Below, one piece after another: positions 10,701 to 22,335 of a stretch of DNA of 64,000 bases; within the stretch, counting starts at the first letter, position 1, and every line of letters starts with the position of its first letter. The notes below the pieces were generated by a model. The model saw only the letters and a list, made by a program, of their open reading frames with translations. It did no database searches and was not told where the DNA came from. Source of the stretch: Actinostola sp. cb2023 (taxonomy: Eukaryota > Cnidaria > Anthozoa > Actiniaria > Actinostolidae); contig JAUJYZ010000125.1 in assembly GCA_033675265.1 (NCBI GenBank), forward strand, positions 62,001 to 126,000. Reading direction: 5' to 3'. The translations under genes and the position numbers were made by a program.

Positions 10701-11786
10701 ATGGACAAAAAGGACCAGGAAATCATACGAAAACTGTACGTTCGACTTGATCGAAACCTGGAAGCAACGCCACTTCTGAGTTATCTTTATCAAGAAAGTG
10801 TGTTGAGCGACGAAGACATGGAGAAAATACAAGACAAATCGACGAGGAAAAAAAAGGCTGAGAAACTCATCAAGATATTGAAACGAAGAAAAAATGGACT
10901 CAAGATGCTCATCAAAGCGTTACTGTTATCCAGAGTTCAAGCCTTTCTTGCTCACGAGCTGTTGGCGATCGTTCCATGGAGCGAAGAAGGTAAGAAATGG
11001 CCGAGGGATGTGGATGATTATGATTGATGATGATACATAATATTATGATAATGATGTACGATAGCCGGGTGGTAATGATTATTATGATTATATAAATGGA
11101 TGATGTTGATTGATGACAAGAGAATGATGTTGTCTATGGTGAAGATAACATAATCAGTGATGATGATGACGATGTTGATATTGGTGATGATGATGATGAC
11201 AATGTTGCTGATGATGATGATGTTGTTGATGATGATGTTGGTGATGATGATGATGGCAATGTTGGTGATGATGATGATGTTGGTGATGATGATGATGTTG
11301 GTGATGATGATGACGATGTTGGTAATGTTGGCAATGACGATGTTGGTGATGATGATGTTGGTGATGATGATGACGATGTTGGTAATGTTGGCAATGACGA
11401 TGTTGGTGATGATGATGTTGGCGATGATGATGATGACAATGTTGGTGATGATGACGATGCAATCTTTTATCATTCCAGAAATCAACACCTTAAAGCTCGA
11501 AGTGGAGGATAAAATCAACCCAACGGAGCAAGTGGAGCTGAAAATGGCCGTTTTACAGCAAAAATACAACCAACTTGAATCGAAACACGAGCAAATGAAA
11601 ACAGAGCACGAGCGCACAGTGTCAGAGCTCAACCAAAAAGTCACCACGCTGCAATCGAAGCTCGATGACGCGACGCACGCCAGTCAAAGAAGGAGACTAA
11701 GTACGACATCTGACGAGTCACGTGGTCACAGTATATTATCTTGGTTTTGGAAGTCAGACAGCCAGAAAACCGAACGGCATCAATGA
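10701..11786 (+). CDS. CARD-domain protein with C-terminal coiled coil
   Basis: There are two exons: 10701-10989 and 11479-11786, joined GT-AG with one G of a split Glu codon carried across. The product is 198 residues. Residues about 1-92 read as a caspase recruitment domain: the helical pattern includes ATPLLSYLYQESVLSDEDME, followed by a charged helix and LIKALLLSRVQAFLAHELL. Residues about 100-165 are a heptad-rich coiled coil (EVEDKINPTEQVELKMAVLQ onward), and the tail is basic and Ser-rich. No signal peptide is present. CARDs join death-fold assemblies in apoptosis and innate immunity; adaptor architectures with CARD plus coiled coil (BCL10/CARD9-like) are the nearest analogy, without a claim of orthology. 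The intron carries a GATGATGTT array starting about 30 bp after the donor. Confidence 0.8.
11021..11458. repeat. GATGATGTTGGT array in the CARD intron
   Basis: Degenerate trinucleotide and 12-bp units, including two identical units of about 66 bp at 11307-11440. Open frames on both strands here are repeat translations. Confidence 0.9.
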
Positions 11787-11869
11787 CTCGCCGAGTTATA
11801 TTTAGCATATACATTTTGATATATTTAGTATTATTTTTAAGGTCGATTGCGGCCTAAAACAGCAATCAT

Positions 11870-12070
11870 CAAATTGATACAAGTTGACAAACAGCGGCCC
11901 ATGGTTGACAAACAGCGGCCCATGGGGGAAGGGGATGAAAAATAGGGGGGGGGGGAGGGTACGCTAACTAACCATACTAAATTGATACAAGTTGACAAAC
12001 AGCGGCCCATGGGGGAAGGGAATGAAAAATAGGGGGAGGGGAGAGTACGCTAGCTAACCATACTAAATTG
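11870..12070. repeat. Direct repeats downstream of the CARD gene
   Basis: Blocks carrying TTGACAAACAGCGGCCCATG occur three times, two of them followed by a similar G-rich tract and a shared ATACTAAATTGATACAA end. The AATAAA motifs at about 12080-12090 could serve as the CARD polyadenylation signal. Confidence 0.75.
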
Positions 12071-12090
12071 ATACAAATAAAATAAATAAT

Positions 12091-13500
12091 TAGAGTTGAT
12101 GTGATGGCGATGTTTGCATCCCTTGCTGCGCAGCCATTGTTAGTGACGTCACGCAGTTCTCCCGCTTCCTACCAGTTCGGCCAATGCATCGGCCCTTACC
12201 CCTCCCCTGTCAGTAGAAAATTGATTGTCCTGGTGAGAAGGATCTGTTCTGTGACGACGCTACGCTGACGGCTGCGTGAGGGCTGGATACCAAGAGCCCC
12301 AGGATGGCAATCGCGTCCTCATTACGCAGAGTATCGATCTGACTTCCGCGCTACCAAACAAGCAAGTTATTCTTAGCTATTCCACACTGACCCGCGGCAC
12401 TCCCACGTAAAGGCGATGAGTGGGCTGACGGACCTACGAGCGAGATGTGACCTGTTCGATGGCTATTTTAGTTGTTGGTCGAAAGCTAAGTGTTATGGTA
12501 TTTATCACTTTCATCATCAGAAAACAAGAAACGGAAAGGGATTACACATGTAAAAGTATGTGAAGCATTCACTTCTCCTGGCCCGCAGGTGCTGTATCAA
12601 TGTATAATGACATTTTCGTCCCTTTTGCGCAAATCTCCATATCACAGGAAGTCAAAGTAACAGAGGTTATTCGCTCTATTTATCTCTCTCGATCAAGAAG
12701 CCAGAGTTTTAGACAGAGTTTCGACAGAGAAATTAAAAGCAAAAGCAAACCTCTAGGACCAGAATGCCAAACTAGGCCGAATATAGAAAAAGTTCTCTCG
12801 GGGCTTCACCTCTTTTCCATTTTTAATGGCTACTCTGTCTAGTTCTCGACAAATCTTTTATCTAATTCAAGTACAAATATCAGGGAAGTAAATATAAACA
12901 CAATTTGTACAACTCTCTACGTGTCGGTGCGTTGTGGTTTATGGGCGCGACTCGGGACACTAATTATGTTAAACGATGATAATTTATCACCGGAAGTGAC
13001 CTCAGTCAACCTTACAGTACCGGAAGTGTAGGATTCACGCTTCAGTTCAACAGACAATTTTTTATACAGAGATGAACGGGAAATTATTTTGTGTTCTTTC
13101 GTTCGTTATTCACGCTTTCTGTTGTCAGTTCTTTCTTTCTTTCTCTCCATCTCACTTTCTTTCTTTCAGTTCTGCATTTATTTTCCTTTCTCGCTTCTTT
13201 TCTCTCTTGATAATGTCTGTTACGTTTGTTATAAGCATTTCCGTTTCAACCAGCTTTCTTTTCTCATGTCTGGATTCTGTCAGTTTCTTTCTTCTTTGAA
13301 CGCACTAGCTAAAATTCGCTCATAAAGAAAGTAGTTTCAGACAGTTTCAGAACTTGATCCGCATTCATGGAGATTTTACGCAATAAGGTCGCGCAAGAAG
13401 AGCGACGTATTCGTGGAATGTTCCGGAGACTTTCTCAAGATCCAGTCTTAAATGGTGGGATTTGCGTCATTACTGAGGCCACACCCCCCCCCACGCTAAT
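12091..13500. other. Intergenic sequence without a supported gene
   Basis: Open frames at 12600-12842 and 13072-13325 show no family resemblance. The latter is a pyrimidine-rich CTTT tract. ACCGGAAGTG ETS-like motifs occur near 12990 and 13020. Confidence 0.5.
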
Positions 13501-13512
13501 GCCAAGCCGTGA

Positions 13513-13520
13513 TATAAATA
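13513..13520 (+). promoter_or_regulatory. TATA box of the TSPN/VWC gene
   Basis: TATAAATA is followed by the initiator-like TCAGTT at 13541-13546, so the A at 13543 lies 30 bp from the first T. That is the classical TATA-to-start spacing. The start codon follows at 13623, after an 80-nt leader. Confidence 0.7.
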
Positions 13521-13622
13521 TACCATCGCAACCCTGACAATCAGTTAGCTACAGTCAGTCGAAGGGAAATACAGACGCTGCTTACAGACCTTACAGGACG
13601 TAATCTTTCACTGGTTAAGAGT

Positions 13623-14530
13623 ATGAGGGGTTTTACTTTATCAGTTCTCTTCGCTGTCATGCTTTGTTGGGGAGTTACAGAGGCATTAAATTCAGGTTAG
13701 TAAAATGGTTTACGACATAGCCATTGTTGCGACATATAGTGTTAGTATATCGATCGGGTAGTATATCTGTAGTTTTTGCATTGCTATACCATGGAGATAC
13801 TGCTGTAATATTTTCGTTTGGCATCGATAGAATAACCCAAAATTGTACCACAATCTTCACAATCTAAACTCGGTGACAATGCTTTTACATGTAAATACTT
13901 CCATGTAATACGTTTAAATACCTTCTTACGTTTAACATAATTGATATCGTAATACACTACTCGTATTCCATCAGTGTTTCGCCGCGTCGCTGCCTCTAGA
14001 TGAATGTTCAAATATATAACAGAACTAGAGAAAACCAGGAACTCTAGAGTATTAAAGCTAGAGCGGATAGTTTCCTTTTTGAATGTTATTTGCAGGACAA
14101 AACCAGTTCGACCTCTAAAGTGTCAGCATGACAAACATATCCGCACCAGAAAACCCACAAACTGCTCTTTTAAAATTCTCAAAAGATTGTCAGTCCTTTC
14201 ACATACTGATGTACTACTAAACCATCGCCGTGTTATACGTGATCTTTCAGCGTCGCGTCTCTCTTTTGGGATAAATTCACGATGCGCGTCCTCGCTGTTA
14301 CGCCACACACATTGTTTCAATCATCATAACCTCATTGGCTCGATGACAACTCACTGCATGCCTGCCTTGCGTGTATAGACGGGTTATTTTACATTGCGTG
14401 CTCAGTGTCTCGTTTTCCGTCGTTCCTCCCTTCCGATTCCCCTTTCAGTCGTATTGTTTTGAAACAAAACACTGGAACTGGCGTTCGGCTTGACCTCCCA
14501 TCATGCAATGCTCCATTTTCAAAATGGCGG

Positions 14531-14618
<88 letters not shown>

Positions 14619-17600
14619 ACCAAGTGACGTCACAGGGGACTTTGATGAATAACAGACGCAGTTGACAAACACGAAAGGGAGACGGGGTGTGGCGTGAATG
14701 AATTCGCCAAGAATCCAATACAATAATACTCTTGGTACCAGAACTTGCGTACAGCATAAAACCAAAGAGAACTGACATAATTCATGTTTTTCCCATTATT
14801 GTAGATTTACCAAAGGAAGTTCTACTCTTTAACGCAGTCGGTTTAACCACGAGCGTTCCCACGGGCGTTACCAAGGTTTCTGGTCACCATAGCAACGCGC
14901 CTGCATTTGAGTTCTCTCGTCAAGCTACTAAGAATCTCATATCAAGCAAGAAAGGTCTGGACGATGTTGTTCGACTGATTAGCGACAGCCATGACTTTGT
15001 CGTTAGTGCGTACGTCAAGGTCGACAAAACCTCGAAATTCAGCAAGAATACCATCATGTCCATTAACTCGCCCGATGGGAATACGCTGTACTTCTTCCTG
15101 GCGATCACGTAAGTGTAGTGGTAGTAGAGTCGTTTCCGTATGAGTGGGAAGTGGCTACGGTACGGTTCGTGCGGTGACCGTGCGGTATCCAAGCATTCTG
15201 ATTGGTTGAGCGATGATTTTGCGCGCTGTGATTGGTTGAATCAGTCCAGTCATGAAGTTGAATGGCCACAATTATTCACTTTGTTTCAAAACTCGGCGTT
15301 TGGAAAATTTGCTCGAATACCTTTCAGGGAGAACACCGTCCAGTTTATAGTTTTATTTTTGTGCTGTTATCTGCATGGCACGCACATTGGCCTTACTTTT
15401 CAAGCCAAGTTGAAAGATATAATCAGTAAAAGGGAAATTAACATGATCTGTACTGTAAAAGACGCATTTACTCATGGCTGGTCTCGTGTTAATTATCACA
15501 AACACCAACGAGAACGTGAAAAAATGCTGGCAATAGACAATAATTCCACGGGTTAAACTCTGGCTCGAGGCTAACCCAGCGGTGTCTGAATTCAGATATG
15601 TATATATACTGACCTGCGTAGTCTGTCAGCGGGAGCTCGAAAGGGGAGGGGGAGGGAGAGGTGAAAAGGGAAAACTTCCATCTTACCCCATTCTTTCCTT
15701 CAAAGCGCTAACCATTCGGTGTATTTTCGGGTGAGGTCAGGGTAGTGGACGGAGGACGGGACGAATTCCATAAAATGGGTTCAGGTAAGGGGAAGGAGGG
15801 TACGATTTATATCACTTCTCAGTAATTCTGATAACTGTTTTATTACAACAGGAGTGACTGGCAAACCTCTCGATTGAATATCGAGTTTTTCTTTCTTACC
15901 AAAAGCGGCAACCCAAAGACCGTGCGATCCAAGACCCCACGCAAAGCAGACGTCACTCTCTGGCATAGGATTGACATGCGCGTCCAGGACTCAGAAAAAC
16001 TAATTCGCTTCTATGTAGATGGCAAGATGATAGATGTGCAGAAGTTTGACTACGGCGGGTTTAAAGTGATACCGTCGAACAGTCAGCTTCGTTTGGCGCA
16101 GTCCTACGAGGTGGTTATGGAAGGAGAAGGCGAAATCACTAACAAATTCGTGGTAGGTTTTGCTACCGAAAAATATTTGGTTGAAAATCCTGCAGCGACC
16201 GCGTATCTACTTGGAGCGACCGCGTATCCGCGTACCCACTTGCAGCGACCGCACATCCACTTGAAGCGATCGCACATCCACTTGAAGCGACCGCACATCC
16301 ACTAGAAGTGACCGCACATCCACTTGAAGCGACCGCACATCCACTTGAAGCGATCGCACATCCACTTGAAGCGACCGCACATCCACTTGCAGCGACCGCG
16401 TATCCACTTGCAGCGACCGCACATCCACTTGAAGCGACCGCACATCCACTTGAAGCGACCGCACATCCACTAGAAGTGACCGCACATCCACTTGCAGCGA
16501 CCGCGTATCCACTTGCAGCGACCGCACATCCACTTGAAGCGACCGCACATCCACTAGAAGTGACCGCACATCCACTTGAAACGACCGCACATCCACTAGA
16601 AGTGACCGCACATCCACTTGAAGCGACCGCACATCCACTTGAAGCGACCGCACATCCACTTGAAGCGATCGCACATCCACTTGAAGCGACCGCACATCCA
16701 CTTGCAGCGACCGCGTATCCACTTGAAGCGACCGCACATCCACTTGAAGCGATCGCACATCCACTTGAAGCGATCGCACATCCACTTGAAGCGACCGCAC
16801 ATCCACTTGCAGCGACCGCGTATCCACTTGAAGCGACCGCACATCCACTTGAAGCGATCGCACATCCACTTGCAGCGACCGCGTATCCACTTGCAGCGAC
16901 CGCGTATCCACTTGCAGCGACCGCACATCCACTAGAAGTGACCGCACATCCACTTGCAGCGACCGCACATCCACTAGAAGTGACCGCGTATCCACTTGCA
17001 GCGACCGCGTATCCACTTGCAGCGACCACGTATCCACTTGCAGCGACCGCGTATCCACTTGAAGCGACCGCGTATCCACTTGTAGCGACCGCACATCCAC
17101 TTGAAGCGACCGCACATCCACTTGCAGCGACCGCACATCCACTTGCAGCGACCGCGTATCCACTTGAAGCGACCGCGTATCCACTTGAAGCGACCGCGTA
17201 TCCACTTGCAGCGACCGCGTATCCACTAGAAGTGACCGCACATCCACTAGAAGTGACCGCACATCCACTAGAAGTGACCGCACATCCACTAGAAGTGACC
17301 GCGTATCCACTTGAAGTGACCGCGTATCCACTTGAAGTGACCGCACATCCACTAGAAGTGACCGCGTATCCACTTGCAGCGACCGCACATCCACTTGAAG
17401 CGACCGCACATCCACTTGAAGCGACCGCACATCCACTTGTAGCGACCGCGTATCCACTTGTAGCGACCGCGTATCCACTTGCAGCGACCGCGTATCCACT
17501 TGTAGCGACCGCGTATCCACTAGAAGCGACCAGCACCACCATCATCGTCGTCGACGTAACTTAACGTACAATTAATCTCATCACCATCGAGAAGCCAGAG

Positions 17601-20600
17601 GTTAAACTTATTTTTGTTATTATTTTTCAAGGGAACTCTTCAAGATGTTAAGGTATCTTTAGGACAATCACACACCAAATGCAACTCACCAACGGTAGCC
17701 CCTTTGCCTGTAAGTATTCTAGGTAATGTGATATATCTTAGCCCCCTTGCCTGTAAGTATTCTAGGTAATGTGATATATCTTAGCCCCCTTGCCTGTAAG
17801 TATTCTAGGTAATGTGATATATCTTAGCCCCTTTGCCTGTAAGTATTCTAGGTAATGTGATATATCTTAGCCCCCTTGCCTGTAAGTATTCTAGGTAATG
17901 TGATATATCTTAGCCCCCTTGCCTGTAAGTATTCTAGGTAATGTGATATATCTTAGCCCCTTTGCCTGTAAGTATTCTAGGTAATGTGATATATCTTAGC
18001 CCCCTTGCCTGTAAGTATTCTAGGTAATGTGATATATCTTAGCCCCCTTGCCTGTAAGTATTCTAGGTAATGTGATATATCTTAGCCCCCTTGCCTGTAA
18101 GTATTCTAGGTAATGTGATATATCTTAGCCCCTTTGCCTGTAAGTATTCTAGGTAATGTGATATATCTTAGCCCCCTTGCCTGTAAGTATTCTAGGTAAT
18201 GTGATATATCTTAGCCCCCTTGCCTGTAAGTATTCTAATAATGTGATATATTTTAATGCAAACCTGCATTAACATGTGCTTCTATTGCTTATTTGATCAG
18301 TGTAAATGCGACGGCAGTGGATGCATCATGGACGCACGTAGATACAGCGATGGCCAGCAGTGGAACAAAGACAAGTGCAACGTCTGCAAGTGCAAGGTAT
18401 TGTCCACTTTGTAAAATCGAGTAAACGGTCGAACCTCTGCTTACGCGGTCACCTCCCCACAACGACCACCGCTCTGTAACGTCCAGATTTTTTTTCCGGC
18501 CACGTGAACCTGAAACGGCCACCTTTCACTTCACTTCGCATTTATTGTGCAACCTCATAGCACAGCGGTCATAGTATTATGTTAGTATTGTTACTCTGTA
18601 ATGCTCCGGCCACCAGGCAGCCCATACATTTATTATTATTATTGAACCTTCCTATAGCGACCAAAGACCGAGGTGGCCGTTGTAGAGGTTCGACTGTAGT
18701 CACAAAAAAACGCTTTTTTCGTTTACAATTCCGAAATGTCTTAGTAAAACGACGTCAGTATTATTGACAGCTGATTGGCTTTCTTGCAGGGAAGTCACGT
18801 GTTTTGTGTACACACGTGTCCAGTATGTCGTGATGGCGTCAAGATTCACCTCAGTGGTGAAACATGGCATCCTAGCAACGACAGCTGCATGAACTGCAAA
18901 TGCGAGGTAATCACCAATGCTCTAGATATGTCCTAGATCCGCCGACAAGGGATTGGTAACGAGTACAAACTGCCCCAGGGGGTGATGCACAGGGAAAGGG
19001 TCGGTTTTCATTGAATCTCTCTTTTGTTTCAGTCTGGGCAGACGAAATGCTCTCCACCAACGTGTCCCACACCAGTGTGCAATAAGGCAGGTTACTCAGG
19101 CAAAACGATTGTGCCTAAAGGACAGTGCTGTCCTATTTGTAAAGGTTGGTATTCAACGAAACAATGCGCAACAGAAACGTACGTTGATATACGTGAATAC
19201 ACAAGAAGAAACGCTAATAAACGTCGACTTAACGAAACAATACGTAACAGAAACGTACGTGGATATACGTGGATACGCAACAGAAACACAAATAAACGTT
19301 GATTTAACGAAACAATACGCAACAGAAACGTACGTTGATACGCAACAGAAACGCTAATAAACGCGAAAGAAATATGTAACGGTCTCACATGGGTTGATTT
19401 AAACGAACCGATACGCAATAGAAACGCACGTTGACATACGTGAATACGTACTACACGCTAATAAACGCGGAATCATATATGTCTCGCATGTGTCAGGATA
19501 GTTGCGTAAAAAGGACATGAAGTGAAAACGATTCGACACGTTAAAGTGCCTATGAAACGAAAATGTCGATCCTTGTTTTATTGTACATTATTGTTGTTTG
19601 GTCTTTCTCTGAACATTTGCTGTATTCAAACATCGACTTTGAGCGTGCGAACATTTTCTTTTCGCGGTTCGAAAATTATCAGTTTCAACCAAAATGTGCG
19701 ACAAGAGACTGGGTCCTTGACAATGGCTCGGTGACGTCATAAGTTGTGCATGCCTTTGTTTGCACAACTTATGACATCACATTTCTATAGTTTGACCGAG
19801 CGGGAATTGTCGCACTTTGAAACCCAAAATGCCCAACTTCGTGCGCAAATAAAAAATGTTCCTGAAGCTCAATTCACTTTTTATTAACACCATGTAAACA
19901 AGCAAATAGTAAACTTTCGTAGTAGCAAATAAAAACGGGGTCTGTTTTTTCGTTTCATAGGCATTTTAACGCAACGACTGGAAAACAAACAAATAAACTC
20001 TAGTATAGTACTCCTTACACGGTCAGTGTTCCTTAGGTCTTACTAACGTGCTGTCTGTATTATTTCCACGGTCAGTGTTCCTTAGGTCTTACTAACGTGC
20101 TGTCTGTATTATTTCCACGGTCAGTGTTCCTTAGGTCTTACTAACGTGCTGTCTGTATTATTTCCACGGTCAGTGTTCCTTAGGTCTTACTAACGTGCTG
20201 TCTGTATTATTTCCACAGAGGACCAGTGCAAAGCAAGCAAGAAAGTATACAGTGTGTGCGGGTGTACCAAGACATGCAATAACCATCACCTAAATTCGCC
20301 ATGCGGGAATAAATGTACCGAGGGCTGCTTCTGTTCTCAGGGAAAAGTAATGTCAGCCGATGGAAAATGCATTTCACCAGCTGATTGCACGTGCACAAGC
20401 AATGGACGGACCTTCACGGTGAGATTGGTGACTATTCACTATCGACGCAAGCATAAGCGCGAGCACAGGCGGTTTAATATTTCACTGTAAAAACGCCAGA
20501 TATTTCCTTGCGCTTTGGAATTTCTAGTTTAAACTCGTCCAATCTCTGGGAATACAATCTAGTAACCTTGTTTCTGGTCGGTGTGCAGCGCAAAGCAACA

Positions 20601-20786
20601 AAAAACTCGATAGTAGTTTTATTTCAGCTTTGTCAATTCCCCCCACCTACCCCCCGTCAGTTCTCATATTATCAGCCAAATTCTCACGGCATTCTTTGTT
20701 TTCAGCCTGGTCAATACTACTCACCCGACCCATGCAGGTTCTGTATGTGTCTACTGGGTTACATGCACTGTAGCAAGTTCTGTTGA
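13623..20786 (+). CDS. Secreted TSPN/laminin-G plus VWC plus TIL protein (NELL-like)
   Basis: Nine exons keep frame: 13623-13695, 14805-15108, 15852-16152, 17632-17709, 18301-18396, 18790-18906, 19033-19144, 20219-20418, 20706-20786 (1362 nt, 453 residues). Residues 1-22 are a signal peptide. Residues about 25-252 form a thrombospondin-N/laminin-G module ending FVGTLQDVKVSLG. Residues about 253-360 hold cysteine-rich VWC repeats (CKCDGSGC, CNVCKCK, CMNCKC, QCCPICK). Residues about 361-428 resemble a TIL module (VCGCTKTCNN, GCFCSQGK), and a short Cys-rich tail ends SKFC. NELL proteins share the TSPN-VWC order but carry EGF domains, absent here; BMPER-like proteins share VWC and TIL. An extracellular ligand-binding or BMP-modulating role is inference. 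Introns 3, 4 and 7 are loaded with tandem arrays, two of which copy splice sites. Confidence 0.85.
14532..14616. repeat. Uninterrupted run of 85 C in intron 1
   Basis: A pure poly-C tract within intron 1 of the TSPN/VWC gene. The opposite strand is poly-G and would favour G-quadruplex structure. Its true length is likely to vary or be misassembled. Confidence 0.9.
16194..17532. repeat. 21-bp minisatellite in intron 3 (about 63 units)
   Basis: Units AGCGACCGCACATCCACTTG plus one base alternate between a few variants (CACATCC/CGTATCC, TTGCA/TTGAA/TAGAA). Because 21 is a multiple of three and the unit lacks stops in most frames, long open frames arise on both strands. They sit inside an intron defined by good splice sites at 16153 and 17631, so they are not coding. 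The array starts about 40 bp after the donor. Confidence 0.95.
17696..18255 (+). repeat. 43-bp array that copies the exon 4 donor 13 times
   Basis: The unit TAGCCCCCTTGCCT|GTAAGT... spans the last exonic bases and the 5' splice site of exon 4. The first unit (from 17696) carries the real junction at 17709/17710; about twelve further copies repeat the consensus GTAAGTATT donor every 43 bp through intron 4. The last unit is degenerate. Confidence 0.95.
18425..18698. mobile_element. Pogo/Tigger-like MITE in intron 5
   Basis: The ends ACGGTCGAACCTCTGCTTAC and GTAGAGGTTCGACTGTA are imperfect inverted repeats of the type seen in pogo/Tigger elements. No transposase is present. Confidence 0.55.
19153..19465. 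repeat. Degenerate ~50-bp array in intron 7
   Basis: Repeats of CAACAGAAACGTACGTTGAT and variants begin about 9 bp after the exon 7 donor at 19144/19145. Confidence 0.8.
20020..20218 (+). repeat. 49-bp array copying the exon 8 branchpoint and 3' splice tract
   Basis: Four units each contain CTTACTAAC (a near-ideal branchpoint) and CTGTATTATTTCCAC. Only the last reads CCACAG and joins exon 8 at 20219. The three upstream units read CCACGG, one base different, so the splice AG is missing. Confidence 0.9.
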
Positions 20787-20908
20787 TGACCGACGCGCAC
20801 TTTCAAAGGACTGGGAACCACGATTCATCTCCAGTCTCCCCCGGCCCAAGATGTACTTTGTATTTGAATATTTATAAGAACCGATTTTCATATTTGTTTT
20901 CACGCAGT

Positions 20909-21155
20909 TACAGTCATTTGCAAAAATTATGGCCGCAAACGATATATCAATATATCGGGTGCATCACTAATACTATTAAATGAAGCAAAATTACAAACAA
21001 CAAACGTAAGACTAAAATAAACATTATACTAAATATTTCTACCAACTTTTCTGGCGTTAACCCGCTTTAAGGGGAATTTTCGATTATTTAATTACCCATA
21101 ATGCACCCGATATATTGATATTTCGTAGCGGCCAGAATTTTTGCAAATGACTGTA
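20909..21155. mobile_element. Tc1/mariner-like MITE
   Basis: TACAGTCATTTGCAAAAATT at the left end is matched by its complement ending GACTGTA at the right, with TA at both edges. It lies in or just after the 3' UTR of the TSPN/VWC gene. Confidence 0.75.
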
Positions 21156-21380
21156 CATCATCTTGTACTTTTATGGATCAAATCACGGATAAACAAATGT
21201 GATTGTAATATTGTAGTCGATTGATATTGTAACACTATTGTAAATATATATTAATCCAAATGGGGCCTAACACTACTAGAAAATACCTGAAAAATCAGGT
21301 CAAATTAACACTAGTCTACATGAATAAAGCTTTTCTATACAGATAATTGTGTATGACCTTGCTTAGTGTACTACTGAATA

Positions 21381-21550
21381 TAGAGTCGTTTTCGTACGAT
21401 CGAGAGGGAAACCTACGGTACCGTGACACTCAAATGGCTTCCTTTCTGAACCAATCAAAAAGCGTGCAGATCTCATCCAATCAAGCTCTTTCACTACGGC
21501 ACGGCACGGCACGGTGCTGTAACTTTCCCACTCATACGAAAACGACTCTA
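21381..21550. mobile_element. MITE with TAGAGTCGTTTTCGTA ends
   Basis: Inverted ends TAGAGTCGTTTTCGTA and TACGAAAACGACTCTA. Related ends occur at 15126 (TAGAGTCGTTTCCGTATGAG) in intron 2 of the TSPN/VWC gene and at 49334-49465 in THOC2. An internal ACGGCACGGCACGG run is shared in style with the last. Confidence 0.7.
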
Positions 21551-22335
21551 TCTACTTTGATGATCTATTTCAAGTTCAAGAAACGAGACACTATTTTCAA
21601 AACAGTGGAACTATCGAAGTGGAAAATATAATTACTTGCACAATATTGCCTTTTTCCCATTTTTGAAAACTTTTCAAACGAAAGATTAATTGAAAGTCAG
21701 GAACTTACTCCCACGTTGAACGAAACGTAAACGTCTTTCTAAAACCAAAACTCTGAATTTGGTCAAAGCTACACAACTTTTCGCGTTGTTCTATGAGTGT
21801 TTCATGGCCCAGTAAGCGGCAAAAGTGATTAATCTTTACAGCAAGATGATTTATGTCCGACATTTTTCGCCATGTTTGGTTGGACACAGGAATAAGTTAC
21901 GGCTTAGCGAATGCAAAAGTTACAGTTAATAGTATTAATCATATCTCATAGAAGAAGTGCATTGACAAGTGCGACATTCAGAAGACAGTATTGTTAGGAT
22001 TACAAGGTAAGGGGGAAATTACCACAGACACATCAGTTTTGGAACGATTTCTGCCAAACTAGTCGTTCTGGAGGAAACTGTTGATTATGTCACCACTGTT
22101 CTTCACGGCAACAGTATATGGTGTCACGACGATGTGAATGTTTTATGCGGTAGAGTTCGAATGTGATACAGTAGTCACAACCAAACTTTGACTTCTATAG
22201 ATCTTTCGCCAGCCGTTCAGATCTCTAGTGCTAGCTATTCGCATGTATTCATTTAATAACTAATACTTATCCCGGGCATAAACTCATAAGGAATAAACCA
22301 GGGTTAGTAGTGATGTTCACTCCTTGAATAACTGA
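21551..22335. other. Intergenic sequence before the FGF gene
   Basis: No gene or clear repeat is recognised. Open frames are short and unlike known families. Confidence 0.4.

Noticed and set aside
12600..12842. 80-residue plus-strand frame
   Set aside because: No recognisable domain, no splice context and unremarkable composition.
13072..13325. Hydrophobic, Ser/Phe-rich frames that mimic membrane proteins
   Set aside because: They translate a CTTT-rich pyrimidine tract upstream of the TSPN/VWC promoter.
14389..14778. Poly-Gly or poly-Pro proteins
   Set aside because: Translations of the 85-base C run in intron 1.
16163..17564. Open frames of 418-460 residues on both strands
   Set aside because: They are translations of a 21-bp minisatellite (a multiple of three without stops) inside intron 3 of the TSPN/VWC gene.
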